Notes: generated by a model not told the origin, from the letters alone. Positions 44,886 through 56,458 are shown, counted from the stretch's first letter. The stretch is DNA of 64,000 bases from Cymbidium sinense (GCA_021442155.1 CM038214.1:313193001-313257000); one strand, 5' to 3'. Program-made: numbers and translations.

Positions 44886-47095
44886 ATAATTTTTCTACCC
44901 CAGGCCCTAACCAGCAGGCAACAGAACTGGGCCTGACCCTGACCTGGGCCTGCAGGCTGCACTGACCTGGGCCCAAATACTACCTGACCTGGGCCCAAGG
45001 CCTGGGCCTCAGGGGCTGAGGCTGGGCTAGGCCTAGGCACGGACCTGAGCATGGGCCTGATCCTGGGCCCTGGGCCCTGGGCCTGGGCTAGGCTTTGATC
45101 TGGGCCTGGATCATGGAGGCCTAAAGGCCTGAGCTGGGCCTGCAGCAGATCCACAGGCCCTGAAAATCTAGGAGGCTAGGCCTGGGCCCTGGGCCTGAGC
45201 TGGGCTGAGCTGGGACATGAGCCCTTGTGCCTGGGCCTGGGCTGGGCCATGGCCTGGGCTAGGCTGGGCCTGGGCCTCTGATCCTGGGCTGACCCTAGGC
45301 TGAGCTGGAGCCACCTGAGGCCTGAGCCAGGCTGAGCAGGCTGGGCATGAGCCTAGGCTGGGCCACTGAGCCTGGGCCAACCTGTGCCCCAGGCATGGGC
45401 CTGAGCTGGGCTGGGCCCTAGTCTGGGCCTAGGCCTGGGCTGGGCTGGGATGGGCAGGCCCTGGGCCTAGGCTGAGGCCTAGGCTGAGCTAGGCATGAGC
45501 CCAGGCCTTACTGGGCCTGGGCCCTGGGCTCTGGGCCCTGGGCTAGGCCAGGGCCTGTGCCCCAGGGGCCTGAGGCTGGGCCTGGGCTGGCCTGAGTCTG
45601 AGGCCTGGGCCCTGGGCTATTAAACCTGGGCCCTGGGCTGAGCCCTGGGCTAGGCTGGGCCTCGGCCCTGGGCATGGGCCTACCTGAGCCTGGGCCTGGG
45701 CCCTGCGCTGGGCCTGGGCCCTGGGCCAGGCTGAGCTGGGCACGTGCCTGGGCTGGGCCCTAGGCTGGGCTGGGCCCTAAGGCCCTGGGCTGAGGCTGGG
45801 CTTTAAAGGACTGGGCTGAATGCTGAGCCCTGGGCTGGGCCAGGCCAACCAGGCCCAGGCTTGGGCCCTGATCCTGGGCTGGGCCCTGGGCTGGGCTGGG
45901 CTGGGCATGGGGCCCAGGCTGGGCCAGCCCGGCCCTAGCCCTGGGCTGAGCTGAGCCTGGGCATGGGCCTGAGCTAGATGGGCCACTGGGCCCCAGGCCC
46001 TGAGCTGGGCCTGAGCCTGAGTGGGTGAGTGGTGTGCTGGGCCACAGTTCTGGGCCCACATGCCTGTGCACAGGCTGGGCTGGAGCCTGGGCACCAGGCA
46101 TGACCTAGAGCTGGGCCTGGGCTGACCCTGGGCTGAGGCCTGGGCCCTGAGCTAGGCTAATATCTGATGGGGCCCAAGGCCCAGGGCTGGGCTAGGCCCT
46201 GGGCCTGAGCTGGCTGAGCTGGGCCCTGGGCCCTGGGCTGAGCTGGGCCCTGGGAAGGGCCTGGGATCCCCGGCCTGGGTGGGTGACCTGGGCCTGAGAT
46301 GGGTGGCCAGGCCCTGGGCTGAGCCCTGGGCCACAAGGCTGAGGCTGGGCCCTGACTGAGCCCTGGGCCTGACTGGGCACATGGGCATGCCCTGGGCCTG
46401 TGCCCAGGCCTGGAGCCTGGGCCACCCTAGGCCCAGGCTGGGCAGGCCTGGGCCCTGGGCCTGGGCCTGGGCAGGCCTAGGCCCTGGCCTGACCCTGAGC
46501 CTGGGCTGACCTGAGCTGAGCCTGGGCTGGGCTTGGGCCCTGAGCTGGACTCTGGGCCCTGGGCCCTAGGCTGGTGGGGCCCAGGCTGGGCCTGGGCCTG
46601 GGCCCTGAGCCTGGAGTCAGGCTGGGCCTGGGCCTGGGCAGCCAGCCTGGGCATGGGCCCTGGGCCCTGCTGAGCCTGGGCTGAGGCATGGAGCAGGCCT
46701 GGGCTGGGCCCTAGGCCCTGGGCCCTTGGCCCTGGGCCAGGGCCCTGTGCCCCAGGCTGAGAGGCCCTGGGCTGAGCCTGGAGTCTGGGCCTGGACCTGG
46801 GCTGGGCATGACTGGCAGGCTGCCAGGCTGAGCCCTGGGCTGAGCCTGGCTGGGCCAGCCTAGGCCTGGGCCCAGGCCAGGCTGGAGCCCAGGCCTGTGC
46901 CTGGGCTGAGCCTGGGCAGGCCCTGGGCTGGGCTGGGCCATGGGCCCAGGCTGGGCCAAGGCCTAGTCTTGGGCTGGCCCAGCCCAGGCCCAGGCTGAGT
47001 AGGCCTGATCCTCTGAGCCCTAGGCTGAGCTGGCCTGAGCCTGGCTGAGCCCTGGGCCATGAGCCCTGAGCCTGGCCTAAACCTAAACTGAGCCT
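44886..47095 (+). repeat. GC-rich CCCTGGGC tract, long (A-to-G telomere repeat)
   Basis: About 2.2 kb of CCTGGGC, CCCTGGGCC, CTGAGC and CTAGGC words, very poor in A. C and T positions follow the telomere heptamer, while A positions are mostly G. Long minus-strand frames rich in Pro, Ala, Gln and Gly exist only because TAA and TAG stops have vanished; no real protein is indicated. Short islands of CCTAAA survive at the edges. The published nanopore miscall of CCCTAA repeat as CCCTGG would give exactly this. Confidence 0.85.
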
Positions 47096-47275
47096 AAACT
47101 AAATGTGCCCTGTAGGCTAGGCCCTGGCCTCATTAAACCCACAAACCCAGGACTCACAAACCCACTGCCTGAGCCCTGGGCTAAACCTAAAACCCAGCTT
47201 AAACCTAAACCTACCCTAAACTAAACCTAACTTAAACTAAGCCAACCCAAAACCCAAAACTAAACAAATACCAAA
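47096..47275 (+). repeat. Mixed CTAAA/CTGAGC transition
   Basis: Intermediate words (CTGAGCCTAAACTAAA, CCCTGGGCTAAACC) link the GC-rich tract to ordinary telomere-like repeat just before the L1. Confidence 0.7.
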
Positions 47276-47440
47276 AAAATTGCTCAGGGCCTCGTCCTCA
47301 TGCTCAGTTTCCATTTGCCCCTCTCATTTTAAGCTTTGTAGCTGCTGCTTGCTGGCTATTTTGCATGATTCTCACTGGATTCCTTCTTGAATCAATGGTC
47401 GGTAGCCTATTTTATGTCTTCATTAGACTGATTCTATGGC

Positions 47441-48650
47441 TTGGCATCTTCCTTGATGATACCTTGGAGAAAACAGAAGGATCCTATGGATCCTACTAGG
47501 GCATCAACTAACTTGGCTTTGACTGCATCAAAATCATTCAAAGACATTCCAGTTTGGATTTCTTTCCCCAATATGCGAATACATTTCATTAACCATCAAT
47601 TATTTTTTGCTATGGGTGCTTTATTTGGTCAACCGCTGCAAAATTGATCAAGAAATGGCTATGAATACTCATCCTTCATCGGCTAGAATCTTTGTTGACT
47701 TGGACATTACCATGAAACACCCCAAAGAAATCAGGTTGGGATCTAAAAATTACAGTTATATGCAAAGAATTAAATTTGAAAATTTGCCTATCTTTTGTGT
47801 TCAATGTAAAATCCACGAGCACTATAATTTTGAATGTTTCATTCTTCAACCTCACCTAAAAAAGAAAATCCTTGTTAAGGAAACTTCTATTCCTAACCCT
47901 AGGCCGATCACTGTTAAATTTCCAAAAGCTACTTCGAAAAAAAGGAATTTTTGAATGTTCCTAATAAGGCTATTTTAACTCTAACTTCTCCTGTGAAATT
48001 GAAGGATTATAATGTGAATAATAATAGTTTTTCTAAACTTTTAGATGATGATAATGTGTCCTCCGATTCAATCCCTGCATCCTTGCCAGCTTTGATTGAT
48101 GAAAATGAAGCTTTGATTGACAATATAAATGAGGATGTTAATGTTATGCAACATTCAAATTCAATGGAGAATATGGCCTTAATACCTCATGATAATCAGG
48201 TTCAAAAAATTTATTCTATTTTCTAGATTCAAGATGATTTAAATTCTCATAAATATTTGGTTTTGTCTAATAATTTGGGTCAAGAAAAGGAAGGGCTTGG
48301 TGTTCACACTTGCCTCTTAATTAATCTATTTTTTCTCCCTCTCTTGCTATTCTCGATGTTCATTTGGCTTTGATAAATTCTAATGTCTTGGAAGAAGGAG
48401 AACTCATTTCTAATCAGGAGATTTCTCCTAAATCTGTGACTAATGTTGCTAAATTTTTCTCAAATGAAGATTATATGGGAAAATAAAATGGTTTCCAAAC
48501 TTATCATGCTAAAAAGAGAAAAAATGTTAAAACTTTTCCTCCCAAATTGCCAAGAAACACTAGATCGGCTACGACATCCCTCTCCTCACTTAATTAACCT
48601 TTTCTTAACCCATTTTAATTTATTTATGTTCAATTTTATTGTTTAGAATG
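47441..48650 (+). pseudogene. L1 ORF1 with internal deletion and CCHC knuckle
   Basis: The first frame joins MDPTRASTNLALTASKSFKD directly to IPVWISFPNMRIHFINHQ. In the L1 at 19003 these parts are separated by well over 100 codons, so most of DUF4283 has been deleted in frame. A frameshift after FGQPLQ leads to KFENLPIFCVQCKIHEHYNF, where CX2CX4HX4C is complete. An Asn/Asp/Ser-rich tail with stops follows to about 48650. Confidence 0.76.
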
Positions 48651-49300
48651 TTAGATAGATCGATATCCTCTATATTCGTAATCATATTATAAATCTTTGT
48701 AGTATACATAATACTTCTTTACTTATTTTTTTTTTGGAGCTTCTTATTCATGATAACAAAATTAACCATGCTGCTAGAATGATCGGTTTCAATAAATTTT
48801 TCTTTAATATTAGTAATAAGATTTGGTGCTTCTGGAATAACTTTGTAGAGGTTTTTATTCTTGTTGATTTTGAACAAGTTGTCAATGCTCAAATCTCTTA
48901 TGGTGATTATTGTATTTTGTGCTTAGATCCGGTAGAAATCTTCTTTGGGATAATTTGTGAATTTTGCTACCTCTATCAATAAACCTTGGTTTGTTGGTGG
49001 TGATTTCAAGACTAATTTATTCACTTTTGAATGAAGTGGTGATTGCTCTCCTAATATTCATTACATGAAAGAATTTTTTAATATGATCCTTGATTATAAT
49101 TTGATTGATATTAGTTTTAAAGGTTCTAATTATACTTGGCAGAACTCTAGACTTTGACAAAGGTTGGATCGGATTCTTCTTAATACTCATTGGATTTCTC
49201 AATGGCATATTACTTCTAGCGATCATTTAAGCTGAACCTTGTCTGATCAAGCTCCTCTTTTGGTTTCTATTAAACATAATTCTAATAGATTAAAAAATTT
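48640..49300 (+). pseudogene. L1 endonuclease remnant
   Basis: WNVR opens ORF2 near 48649. A piece with LLIHDNKINHAARMIGFNKF follows (48734-48982). Then PWFVGGDFKTNLFTF, EFFNMILDYNLIDISFKGS, NYTWQNSRL, RLDRILLNTHWISQWHI and LSDQAPLLVS are readable. These include the GDFN, SNYTW and SDHAP-type motifs of plant L1 endonucleases. At least four stops or shifts. Confidence 0.8.
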
Positions 49301-49322
49301 CTCTCCATTTAGATTTTAGAAC

Positions 49323-50618
49323 ATGTGGATTCAGCATATTGATTTTTTTAATGTTGTGGCTAACAATTGGAAAGCTCCTTTACATCCTGATAATTCGATT
49401 ATGGGGATGAGTAGACTTTGGTTTAAGCTTAAAAGACTTAAGCAAAATCATGGTTGGTGGAACAAGCATTATTTTAAAAACCTTTTTTCTAATATAAAAG
49501 ATATGAAAAAAATGGTTTGTGATCTTGAGGTCTCTATTATGTCTTATCCTTCTAAGATTAACGACTTGACTAAGGCAGAAGATAATCTTGTTAATTTTCA
49601 AAATATGGAAGAGACTTATTGGCATCAAAAAGCTGCTAGTAAACATTTTACGAATGGTGATAGGAATACTAAGTATTTCCATGCTTTAGTTAATAAAAAG
49701 AGAGCTTTAAATAATATTCATAAAATTAAAGATGATAATGGAGAATGGATTATGGAGAATAATGATATTAAAAAATCAATTTTTAATTACTTTAGAAATA
49801 TGTTTAATAAGTGTTGCTCTTATGAAGCTATTTCTAAATCGCACTTGATTCCTTCTATTATTACCAATGAATACAATGATTTGCTTACTATTATGCCTAA
49901 TGAAGATGAAATTTTTAAAGTTCTTAATAGCATGTACATAGACTTAGTTGCTGGTCCAGAGGGTTTCACTATTCATTTTTTCAAAATTGTTTATTTATTA
50001 TTAAAAATAATTTGATTAAGGCTGTGGTTGATTTTTTTAATGGTAATCCATTTCCTAGATATTTTTATTGCACTTCTATTATTCTCATACCTAAGAAAGA
50101 TAATTTGGACTATTGGAGTGATATTAGACTTATTAGTCTTTGTACCTTCTTCAATAAGGCGATTTCAATTCTTATGGCGGCAGTCCTTTACTTCATAAGA
50201 TCATCTCTCTAAACCAAACTAGTTTTGTTAGAGGTAGATCTATTTCTAATAACATTTTACTTGCCCAAGAATTAATTCATGACTTAGATGCTAAGACTAG
50301 AGGTGAAAATATTCTTTTGAAATTAGATATTACCAAAGCTTTTGATAATATCTCTTGGAAGTTCCAAATCCATATTCTAAATTATTTGTGTTTTTGATAA
50401 ATTTACTTTTCTTATTAAAGACTGTATTCATAATGCCTGGTTTTCTATTTTACTTGATGGGGAATGTTTGGGCTTCTTTCCTTCTTCCCATGTCTTAAGA
50501 CAAGGGGATCCTTTTTTTCCTACTTATATTATTATTAATGTTGAGTACTTATCTAGGAGCATTAATGAGTTATTTTTAAACAATCCTAGTATGTACTACA
50601 GAACTCTTGGTAATATTA
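49323..50618 (+). pseudogene. L1 reverse transcriptase, truncated before the YADD box
   Basis: An uninterrupted 230-codon frame (49323-50015) covers the linker (FTNGDRNTKYFHALVNKKRA) and the start of the fingers (AGPEGFTIHFFK). After a shift, SIILIPKKDNLDYWSDIRLI follows (50012-50212), then NQTSFVRGRSISNNILLAQE, ILLKLDITKAFDNISWKF (first catalytic Asp) and LRQGDPFFP near 50500. The second catalytic motif and everything beyond are missing. The 230-codon frame is the longest in the window. Confidence 0.82.
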
Positions 50619-51225
50619 TAAAACATAAAAATAAAATAAAATAAAAAGCAAAAATAAAATAAAAAGTAAAAAAAATAAAATCAAATAAATAAAAACCTAA
50701 ACAAAACTAAAAAAATAAAATAAATCTAAGAATAAAAATCCTACATAAAATAAGTATTAAATGTAAACTAAAAATAAAATAAACCTAAAATAAAATAAAA
50801 TAAAAACTAAATAGAAACCTACACCTAAAAAATAAACTTATAAATAAATAAAAATTAAAACCTAAACCCTAAACTAAAAAAAAATCTAAACATAAAAAAA
50901 ATAAATAAACAAAATAAAAAAAGCTAAACCTAAACTAAAATAAACTAAACTAAAATAAATAAAATCTAAACCTAAACCTAAACCTAAACCCAGACTAAAT
51001 AAAATAAAATAAAATTTAACCTAAACCTAAACCTAAATAATATACTAAAATAAAAAACCTAAACTAAAATAAATAAACCTAAAATAAATCAACTAAACTA
51101 AATAAAAATAAAAAATAAACCTAAACATAAATAAAAAAATAAAGAAAACTAAAATAAATAAAAAATAAACTTAATATACTAGATAAACCTAAACCTACTA
51201 GTTTACTTAATTATTTTTTTAAAAA
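50619..51225 (+). repeat. AT-rich CTAAA block closing with box at 51201-51212
   Basis: From about 50880 to the box this is nearly identical to 54865-55197, including AATAATATACTAAAAT and ACTTAATATA words. It is the left member of a duplicate pair about 3.99 kb apart. Confidence 0.8.
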
Positions 51226-51431
51226 AAAACTTAAACCCTAAACGATAAGCTCTAAATCCCGAAAAATCCTAAACCCTAAACCCTAAACCCTAATCCTTAA
51301 ACCCTAAACCCTAACCATAAACCATAAACCCTAAACCCCAAACCCTAAATATAAACCTAAAGTATGTAAATAAATTATAAAATAAACCTAAACCCTAAAA
51401 TCTAATAAACCTCAACCTAAACTAAAACCCT
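51226..51431 (+). repeat. CCCTAAA block leading into GR-RBP copy 9
   Basis: Short heptamer block plus pre-GRP lead (AAAGTATGTAAATAAATT), the latter identical in copy 11's unit. Confidence 0.83.
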
Positions 51432-51731
51432 GAATGGTGAGCCTTGATGTTAGGAACATCGTCACCAGATCAGTCTAGATCTGGTTGAGAAAGGTGGCGG
51501 GTGGCGATTAGTGGTGGTGGGCGTCTGGTGCTAGTGGATATGGAGGTGGTGGTCAGAGAAGTGGTAGTTATGGAGGAGAAAGGAGCGACGGAGGTTACAG
51601 CCGTGGTGGTGGCGGAAGGAGAGATCATGGATATGATGGTGGATCCAGCTACTCGTGAGGCCGATGTGGTTATGCAACTGTGTCTTTATAGTAGAGATGT
51701 TTCTAGTTATCTATGATATTGGATTTTCTCT
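51432..51731 (+). pseudogene. GR-RBP retrocopy 9, 3'-truncated and indel-rich
   Basis: The start from 51433 has several small losses. The Gly-rich middle is readable (GGYSRGGGGRRDHGYDGGSS in the matching frame). A deletion removes the stop codon and the start of the 3' UTR, joining GTGGTTATG to CAACTGTGTC, and the same join occurs in copy 11. The sequence stops in the 3' UTR at about 51731 without poly(A). Confidence 0.84.
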
Positions 51732-52075
51732 AAAGCCCTAAAGCCCAAACACTAAACCCTAAACCCAAAACCCTAAACCCTAAACCATAACTCTAAACCC
51801 AAAACCCTAACCCACCACAAACCCAAAACCCCAACCTACCCCTAAACCTTAAACTTCCTACCTAAACCCTAAACCACTAAACCTAAACCCTAAACTGAGC
51901 CTTAAACCTAAACCCTAAAACTCTAAACCACAAATCTAAACCACTGAGCCACAAATCCTCCACTAAACCCTAAAACCCAAACCTAAACCCTAAACCCAAA
52001 CCCTAAACCTAAACCTAACCACCAAACTCAAACCCTAAACCTAAACCCTAACACAAAACCTAAAACTAAACCTAA
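51732..52075 (+). repeat. CCCTAAA block with C-rich irregular sequence
   Basis: Heptamers alternate with words such as CCACCACAAACCC and CACTGAGCCACAAATCC, resembling the edges of the GC-rich tracts. No gene. Confidence 0.7.
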
Positions 52076-52850
52076 ACTAAATAAATAAAATATAATAAAT
52101 AAAATTCTTAAACCTAAATAAAATATAAAATAAAATGAAATGAAAAAACTAAACTAACTAAACCTAATAAAATAAACTAAAAAAATTAAAAAAGCTAAAT
52201 TAAAATAAAATAAATAGAAACCTAAACTAAATTATAAAATAAAAGAAACCTAAAAATTAAAAAAAAAACTAATTAAAAAAAATCTAAACCTAAAATAACA
52301 TAAATAAAAACAGAATAAAAACCTAAACCTAAAAAATAAACCTAAAAATAAAGAAAAAATAAAACCTAAACCTTACACTAAAAAAAACATAAACATTATT
52401 TAAAAATAAAATAATCAAAATAAAATAATCCTAAACTAAAATAAATTAAACTAAAATAAATAAAACTTAAACCTAAACCTAAACCTAAACTAAATAAAAT
52501 AAAATAAACTTAAAATAAACATAAACTAAAAATAAAATCAAAAAATAAAACTAAAAGAGAACCCTAAAACCTAAACTAAAAAAGTAAAATAAAAACCTAA
52601 ATCTAACCTAAAATAAAAATAAAACTAAACTTAAAACTTAAACAAACCCTAATTTTTAAAAGTAAACCAAAATAAAACCTAAACTAAAATAAATAAACTT
52701 AAAATAAATAAATTATACTAAATAAAAATAAAAATGATCCTAAATAAAATAAAATAAAATAAACTAAAATAAATGAAAAAAAACTAAATAAACTAAATAA
52801 TCCTAAACGTATAGATTTACTTAATTGAAGAAAATTTAAAAAAAATATAT
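52076..52850 (+). repeat. AT-rich CTAAA block closing with box variant at 52815-52826
   Basis: Typical AT block. The box is ATTTACTTAATT, with G changed to A at its first base. Confidence 0.72.
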
Positions 52851-53135
52851 AAAAAACCTAAACCTCCACTTAAACCCTAAAGCCCCTAAATAAGCTAAAT
52901 GCTTAAATCTCAACCCCAAACCCTACCAACCCTAAACTCCAAACCCTAAACTCTAAACTCTAAACCCTAAACCGTATCATAAACACTAAACCCTAAACCC
53001 TAAAACCATAAATCTTAAATCATAAACGTTAAACTAACCCTAAACCCTAAGCTATCCCGAAACCCTAAACTCTAAACGCTAAAAACCTTAAACCCTAAAT
53101 GTTAAAAACTAAACCTTAATCCCTACACCCTAACT
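52851..53135 (+). repeat. CCCTAAA block leading into GR-RBP copy 10
   Basis: Heptamers with many substitutions. The pre-GRP lead and the RRM end are both missing, so the block runs directly into the Gly-rich part. Confidence 0.82.
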
Positions 53136-53544
53136 CTATTAGAGGTGCTGGTGGATATGGTGTGGTCATGGAGGTAGGATCTAGAGGTACTACTGGATAT
53201 GGAGAAGGTGGTTATGGAGGCAGGAGGAGCGATAGTGGTAACAACCATAGTAGTGGCCATGGAATAGATTGGGGATATGATGACAGATTTCGGTAGTCGA
53301 GAGGTGAGGGTGGTGCTAATGGGAATTGGATAAATTGAAGAGCAGTCGATCCGATTTGCTGCTTATGGAACTATGTCTTTACAGTAGAGACGGTTCTAGT
53401 TATCTAAGGTTTTTGATTTGCTCTATACGTTCTCATTTTAGATCTATGTCGTCACTTGTATCTTCGAAAACTTGGTCTGCTACTTGGTTGATGAAATCAA
53501 AAATAAGAAATGTTGATTCTGAATTTGTTCTTTATTAAAAAAAA
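53136..53544 (+). pseudogene. GR-RBP retrocopy 10, 5'-truncated
   Basis: Starts within the Gly-rich region (TTAGAGGTGCTGGTGG), with an internal repetition of the GGATCTAGAGGTAC stretch. The end reads ANGNWIN and TGA, with Arg changed to Ile. The 3' UTR is complete, with an A8 tail joined to CCCTAAA at 53544. Confidence 0.85.
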
Positions 53545-53755
53545 CCCTAAAACCTAAACTAAAACTAAAACCCTAAACTTTAAACCCTAAAAACCATAAA
53601 AATCCTAAAACCCTAAACTCTAAACCCTAATCCCTAAACCAAGCTTGCAAGATCACACCACCCCACATAAACCTTAAACCTAAACTAACCTAAACTTTCT
53701 AAACTAACCTAAATCTTAAACTAAATTCTAAATCCCTACCCTAAAATAAAACCCA
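53545..53755 (+). repeat. CCCTAAA block, irregular to the right
   Basis: Heptamers to about 53640, then C- and T-containing irregular words (CAAGATCACACCACCCC). Confidence 0.75.
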
Positions 53756-54265
53756 AACATAAATAAGAATAAAAACTAAAATAAAATAATAAAACTAAAT
53801 AAAACCTAAACCGTGACTTAAAGAAAACTAAACATAAAATAAACATAAAATAAACAAAATAAAATAAATCTAAACCTAAACTAAAATAAACTAAACTAAA
53901 ATAAATAAAAAACTAAACCTAATCCTAATAACTAAACTAAACCCTAAACTAAATAAAATAAAATAAATAAACTAAACATAAACTAAAAAGAAAACCTAAA
54001 AATAAACCTAAAATAACAACATAAAACCTAAACCTAAAAAAAATTTAAACCTAAACCTAAAAATAAAAATAAAACCTAAACCTAAAATAAAATAAACTTA
54101 ACTAAATGCATAAACTTACACATAAACCAAATAAATAATATAAAACCTAAACAAAATAAATAAACCTAAAATAACTAAACTAAATTAAAATAAAATAAAC
54201 CTAAATAAAATAAACAGTTAAAATAAATTAAAATAAATAAAATAAACTAAATCATAAACCCTCTT
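53756..54265 (+). repeat. AT-rich CTAAA block without box
   Basis: AATAAA and CTAAA words. The expected box is absent where the mixed GC-containing tract begins; only a TTTGATTTTAAAAAG remnant is seen near 54265. Confidence 0.7.
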
Positions 54266-54560
54266 TGATTTTAAAAAGACACTAAAGCCTATGTGCCAAC
54301 CTAGGACCCTAGACCTGCTGGCCTAAACCCTAAAAGACACTAAACCCTAAACCCAGACCATAAGGCCAGCCCAACGGACACCTAAACCCTGGGCCCTAAA
54401 GACCCTAAACTAAATCTAAATTAAACTAAACCCTAAGCTGACCCTGGGCCCTACTAAACCTTCCCAGGCTGACTGCACCCAAAAAACCTGAGGCCTGAGC
54501 CACTGACTAAACTGAGCTCACTAAACCTAAAATCTGGGCCTAATACTAACCCTAAACCTA
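54266..54560 (+). repeat. Mixed CCCTAAA/CCCTGGG tract
   Basis: About 300 bases in which normal heptamers and A-to-G forms (CCCTGGGCCCTAAAG, GCTGACCCTGGGCCC) alternate within single words. This is the clearest sign that the GC-rich tracts derive from telomere repeat. Confidence 0.8.
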
Positions 54561-55210
54561 AACAAAAACCTAAACCTAACTAAATAAACCTAAAAACCTA
54601 AACAAATAAAATAATGGAATAAAAATAAAACCTAAACTAAAACATTAACAAAATAAAATAAAGTAAAAAAATAAAATACAAATTAAATTAAATAAAACCT
54701 AAACTAAATAAAATAAATAAATCTAACAAAAAAACTACATAAACTAACATATAAAATAAAATAAAATAAATAAAATAAAATAAAATAAAAGCTAAAATAA
54801 AATGTACACCTAAAAATAAACTTAAAATTAAATAAAAATAAAACCTAAAACCCTAAACTAAAAAAAATCTAAACATAAAAAAAAAATAAATAAACAAAAT
54901 TAAAAATGCTAAACCTAAACTAAAATAAATTAAACTAAAATAAATAAAATCTAAATCTAAACCTAAACCGAAACCTAGACTAAATAAAATAAAATAAACT
55001 TTAACCTAAACCTAAACCTAAATAATATACTAAAATAAAAAATCTAAACTAAAATAAATAAACCTAAAATAAATCAGCTAAACTAAATAAAAATAAAAAA
55101 TAAGCCTAAATATAATTAAAAAAATAAAGTAAACTAAAATAAATATAAATTAAACTTAATATATTAGATAAACCTAAACCTACTAGTTTACTTAATTTTT
55201 TTTTTTTTAA
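54561..55210 (+). repeat. AT-rich CTAAA block closing with box at 55186-55197
   Basis: Right member of the pair with 50880-51212. The box is preceded by CCTACTA in both members. Confidence 0.8.
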
Positions 55211-55456
55211 AAAAACTTAAACACTAAATCCCGAACAATCCTAAACCCTAAACCCTAAACCCTAAAAGCATAAATGCTAAAATGCTAAACCCTAAACCCT
55301 AAACTTTGAACCCTAATCCTTAAGCCTTAAACCCTAACCATAAACCATAAACCCTAAATCCTAAACCCTAAACCTAAACCTAAAGTATGTAAATAAATTA
55401 TAAAATAAACCTAAACCCTAAAAGCTAATAAACCTCAACCTAAACCAAAATCCTAA
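55211..55456 (+). repeat. CCCTAAA block leading into GR-RBP copy 11
   Basis: Heptamers plus the AAAGTATGTAAATAAATT lead shared with copy 9. Confidence 0.85.
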
Positions 55457-55899
55457 GAATGGGTAGAACCTTCATGTCAGGAACATCACCGTCAACCAGG
55501 ATGAGTCTGGATCTGGCGATTGAGGGAAAGGCGGAGGTGGCTGTTATCGTAGTGGTGGTGGGCGATCTGGAAGTGCTGGTGGATATATAGGTGGTGGTTA
55601 GAGAAGTGGTAGTTATTGAGGAGAGAGGAGCAACGGAGGTTACAGCCGTGGTGGTGGCAGAAGGAGAGATTAGGCAAATGATGGTCGATTCATCTACTCG
55701 AGAGGCTGAGGTGGTTATGGAACTGTGCCTTTATAATAGAGATGTTTCTAGTTATCTACTATTTTGGATTTTCTCTATGCATGCTTAGTTTTGAACTATG
55801 TTGTTGCTTGTGTCTTAGAAAACTTGGTGTGCTACTTGGTTTATGAAATCAAAAAGAAGAAATGTTTAATAAAAATTTGTTCTCTATTAAAGAAAAAAA
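55457..55899 (+). pseudogene. GR-RBP retrocopy 11
   Basis: From 55458 the frame shows NG, TAG, NLHVRNITVNQ and a Gly-rich part with five or more stops. It has the same deletion over the stop codon and early 3' UTR as copy 9 (GTGGTTATGGAACTG), which ties the two together. The rest of the 3' UTR is present, ending TATTAAAGAAAAAAATAAAA. Confidence 0.86.
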
Positions 55900-56090
55900 T
55901 AAAACCCTAAACCCTAAACTAAAGCCAGAACCGTAAACCTAAATCCTAAACCTCAAATCGTAAACCCTAAAAACCCTAAGCCTTAAAGCCTAAACCCTAA
56001 ACCCTAAACCCTAATAACTTAAACCCTAAACTATAAACCCTAAAACATAAACCCTAAACCATAAAGACTAATCCCTAAACCTTAAATAAA
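55900..56090 (+). repeat. CCCTAAA block
   Basis: Post-GRP heptamers, fairly regular around 55985-56020. Confidence 0.86.
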
Positions 56091-56150
56091 AAAAATAAAC
56101 AAAATATACTAAATAATCCAAAACTTATCAGTTTACTTAATCTTAAAAAA
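56091..56150 (+). repeat. Minimal AT segment with box variant at 56131-56142
   Basis: Only about 60 bases of AT block remain before a box reading GTTTACTTAATC. The module is therefore much shorter than its neighbours. Confidence 0.7.
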
Positions 56151-56458
56151 AAGACTTAAACCCTAAATCCTAAACCATAAACCCTAAACCCTAAACCCTA
56201 AACCTACAACCCTAAACCCTAAACCATAAACCCTACACCCTAAGAAACCCTAAACCACAAACCCTAAACCCTAAACCCTAAAAGCATAAGCCTTAAAACA
56301 CTAAACCCCAAAACCTAAACCTTAAATCATAAACCCTAAACCATAACCCTAAACCCTAAACCCCAAAACCTAAACCTAAACCTAAAGTAACTAAATAAAT
56401 TAAAAATTAAACTTAAACCCTAAAACATAATAAACCTAAATAGAAAGCTAAACCTCAT
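56151..56458 (+). repeat. CCCTAAA block leading into GR-RBP copy 12
   Basis: Regular heptamers and the pre-GRP lead (AAAGTAACTAAATAAATT), the form also seen before copies 1 and 13. Confidence 0.87.

Larger units (their letters stand above)
47276..50618 (+). mobile_element. L1-clade LINE, ORF1 to partial reverse transcriptase
   Basis: Unique DNA from a GCTCAGGGCCTCG start to about 50618 encodes, in + order, ORF1 (zinc knuckle), endonuclease and the first part of the reverse transcriptase. It stops shortly after LRQGDP, before the catalytic FADD/YADD box, and passes into AATAAA repeat without a usual L1 3' end or clean poly(A). It is thus 3'-truncated as well as frame-broken. It is more distant from the L1 at 18829 than the copy at 62359 is. 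Confidence 0.8.

Noticed and set aside
44879..47060. Many minus-strand open frames of 66-113 codons rich in Pro, Ala, Gln and Gly
   Set aside because: They translate a GC-rich tandem repeat in which stop codons vanished. Several overlap in different frames, and there is no domain or codon signature.
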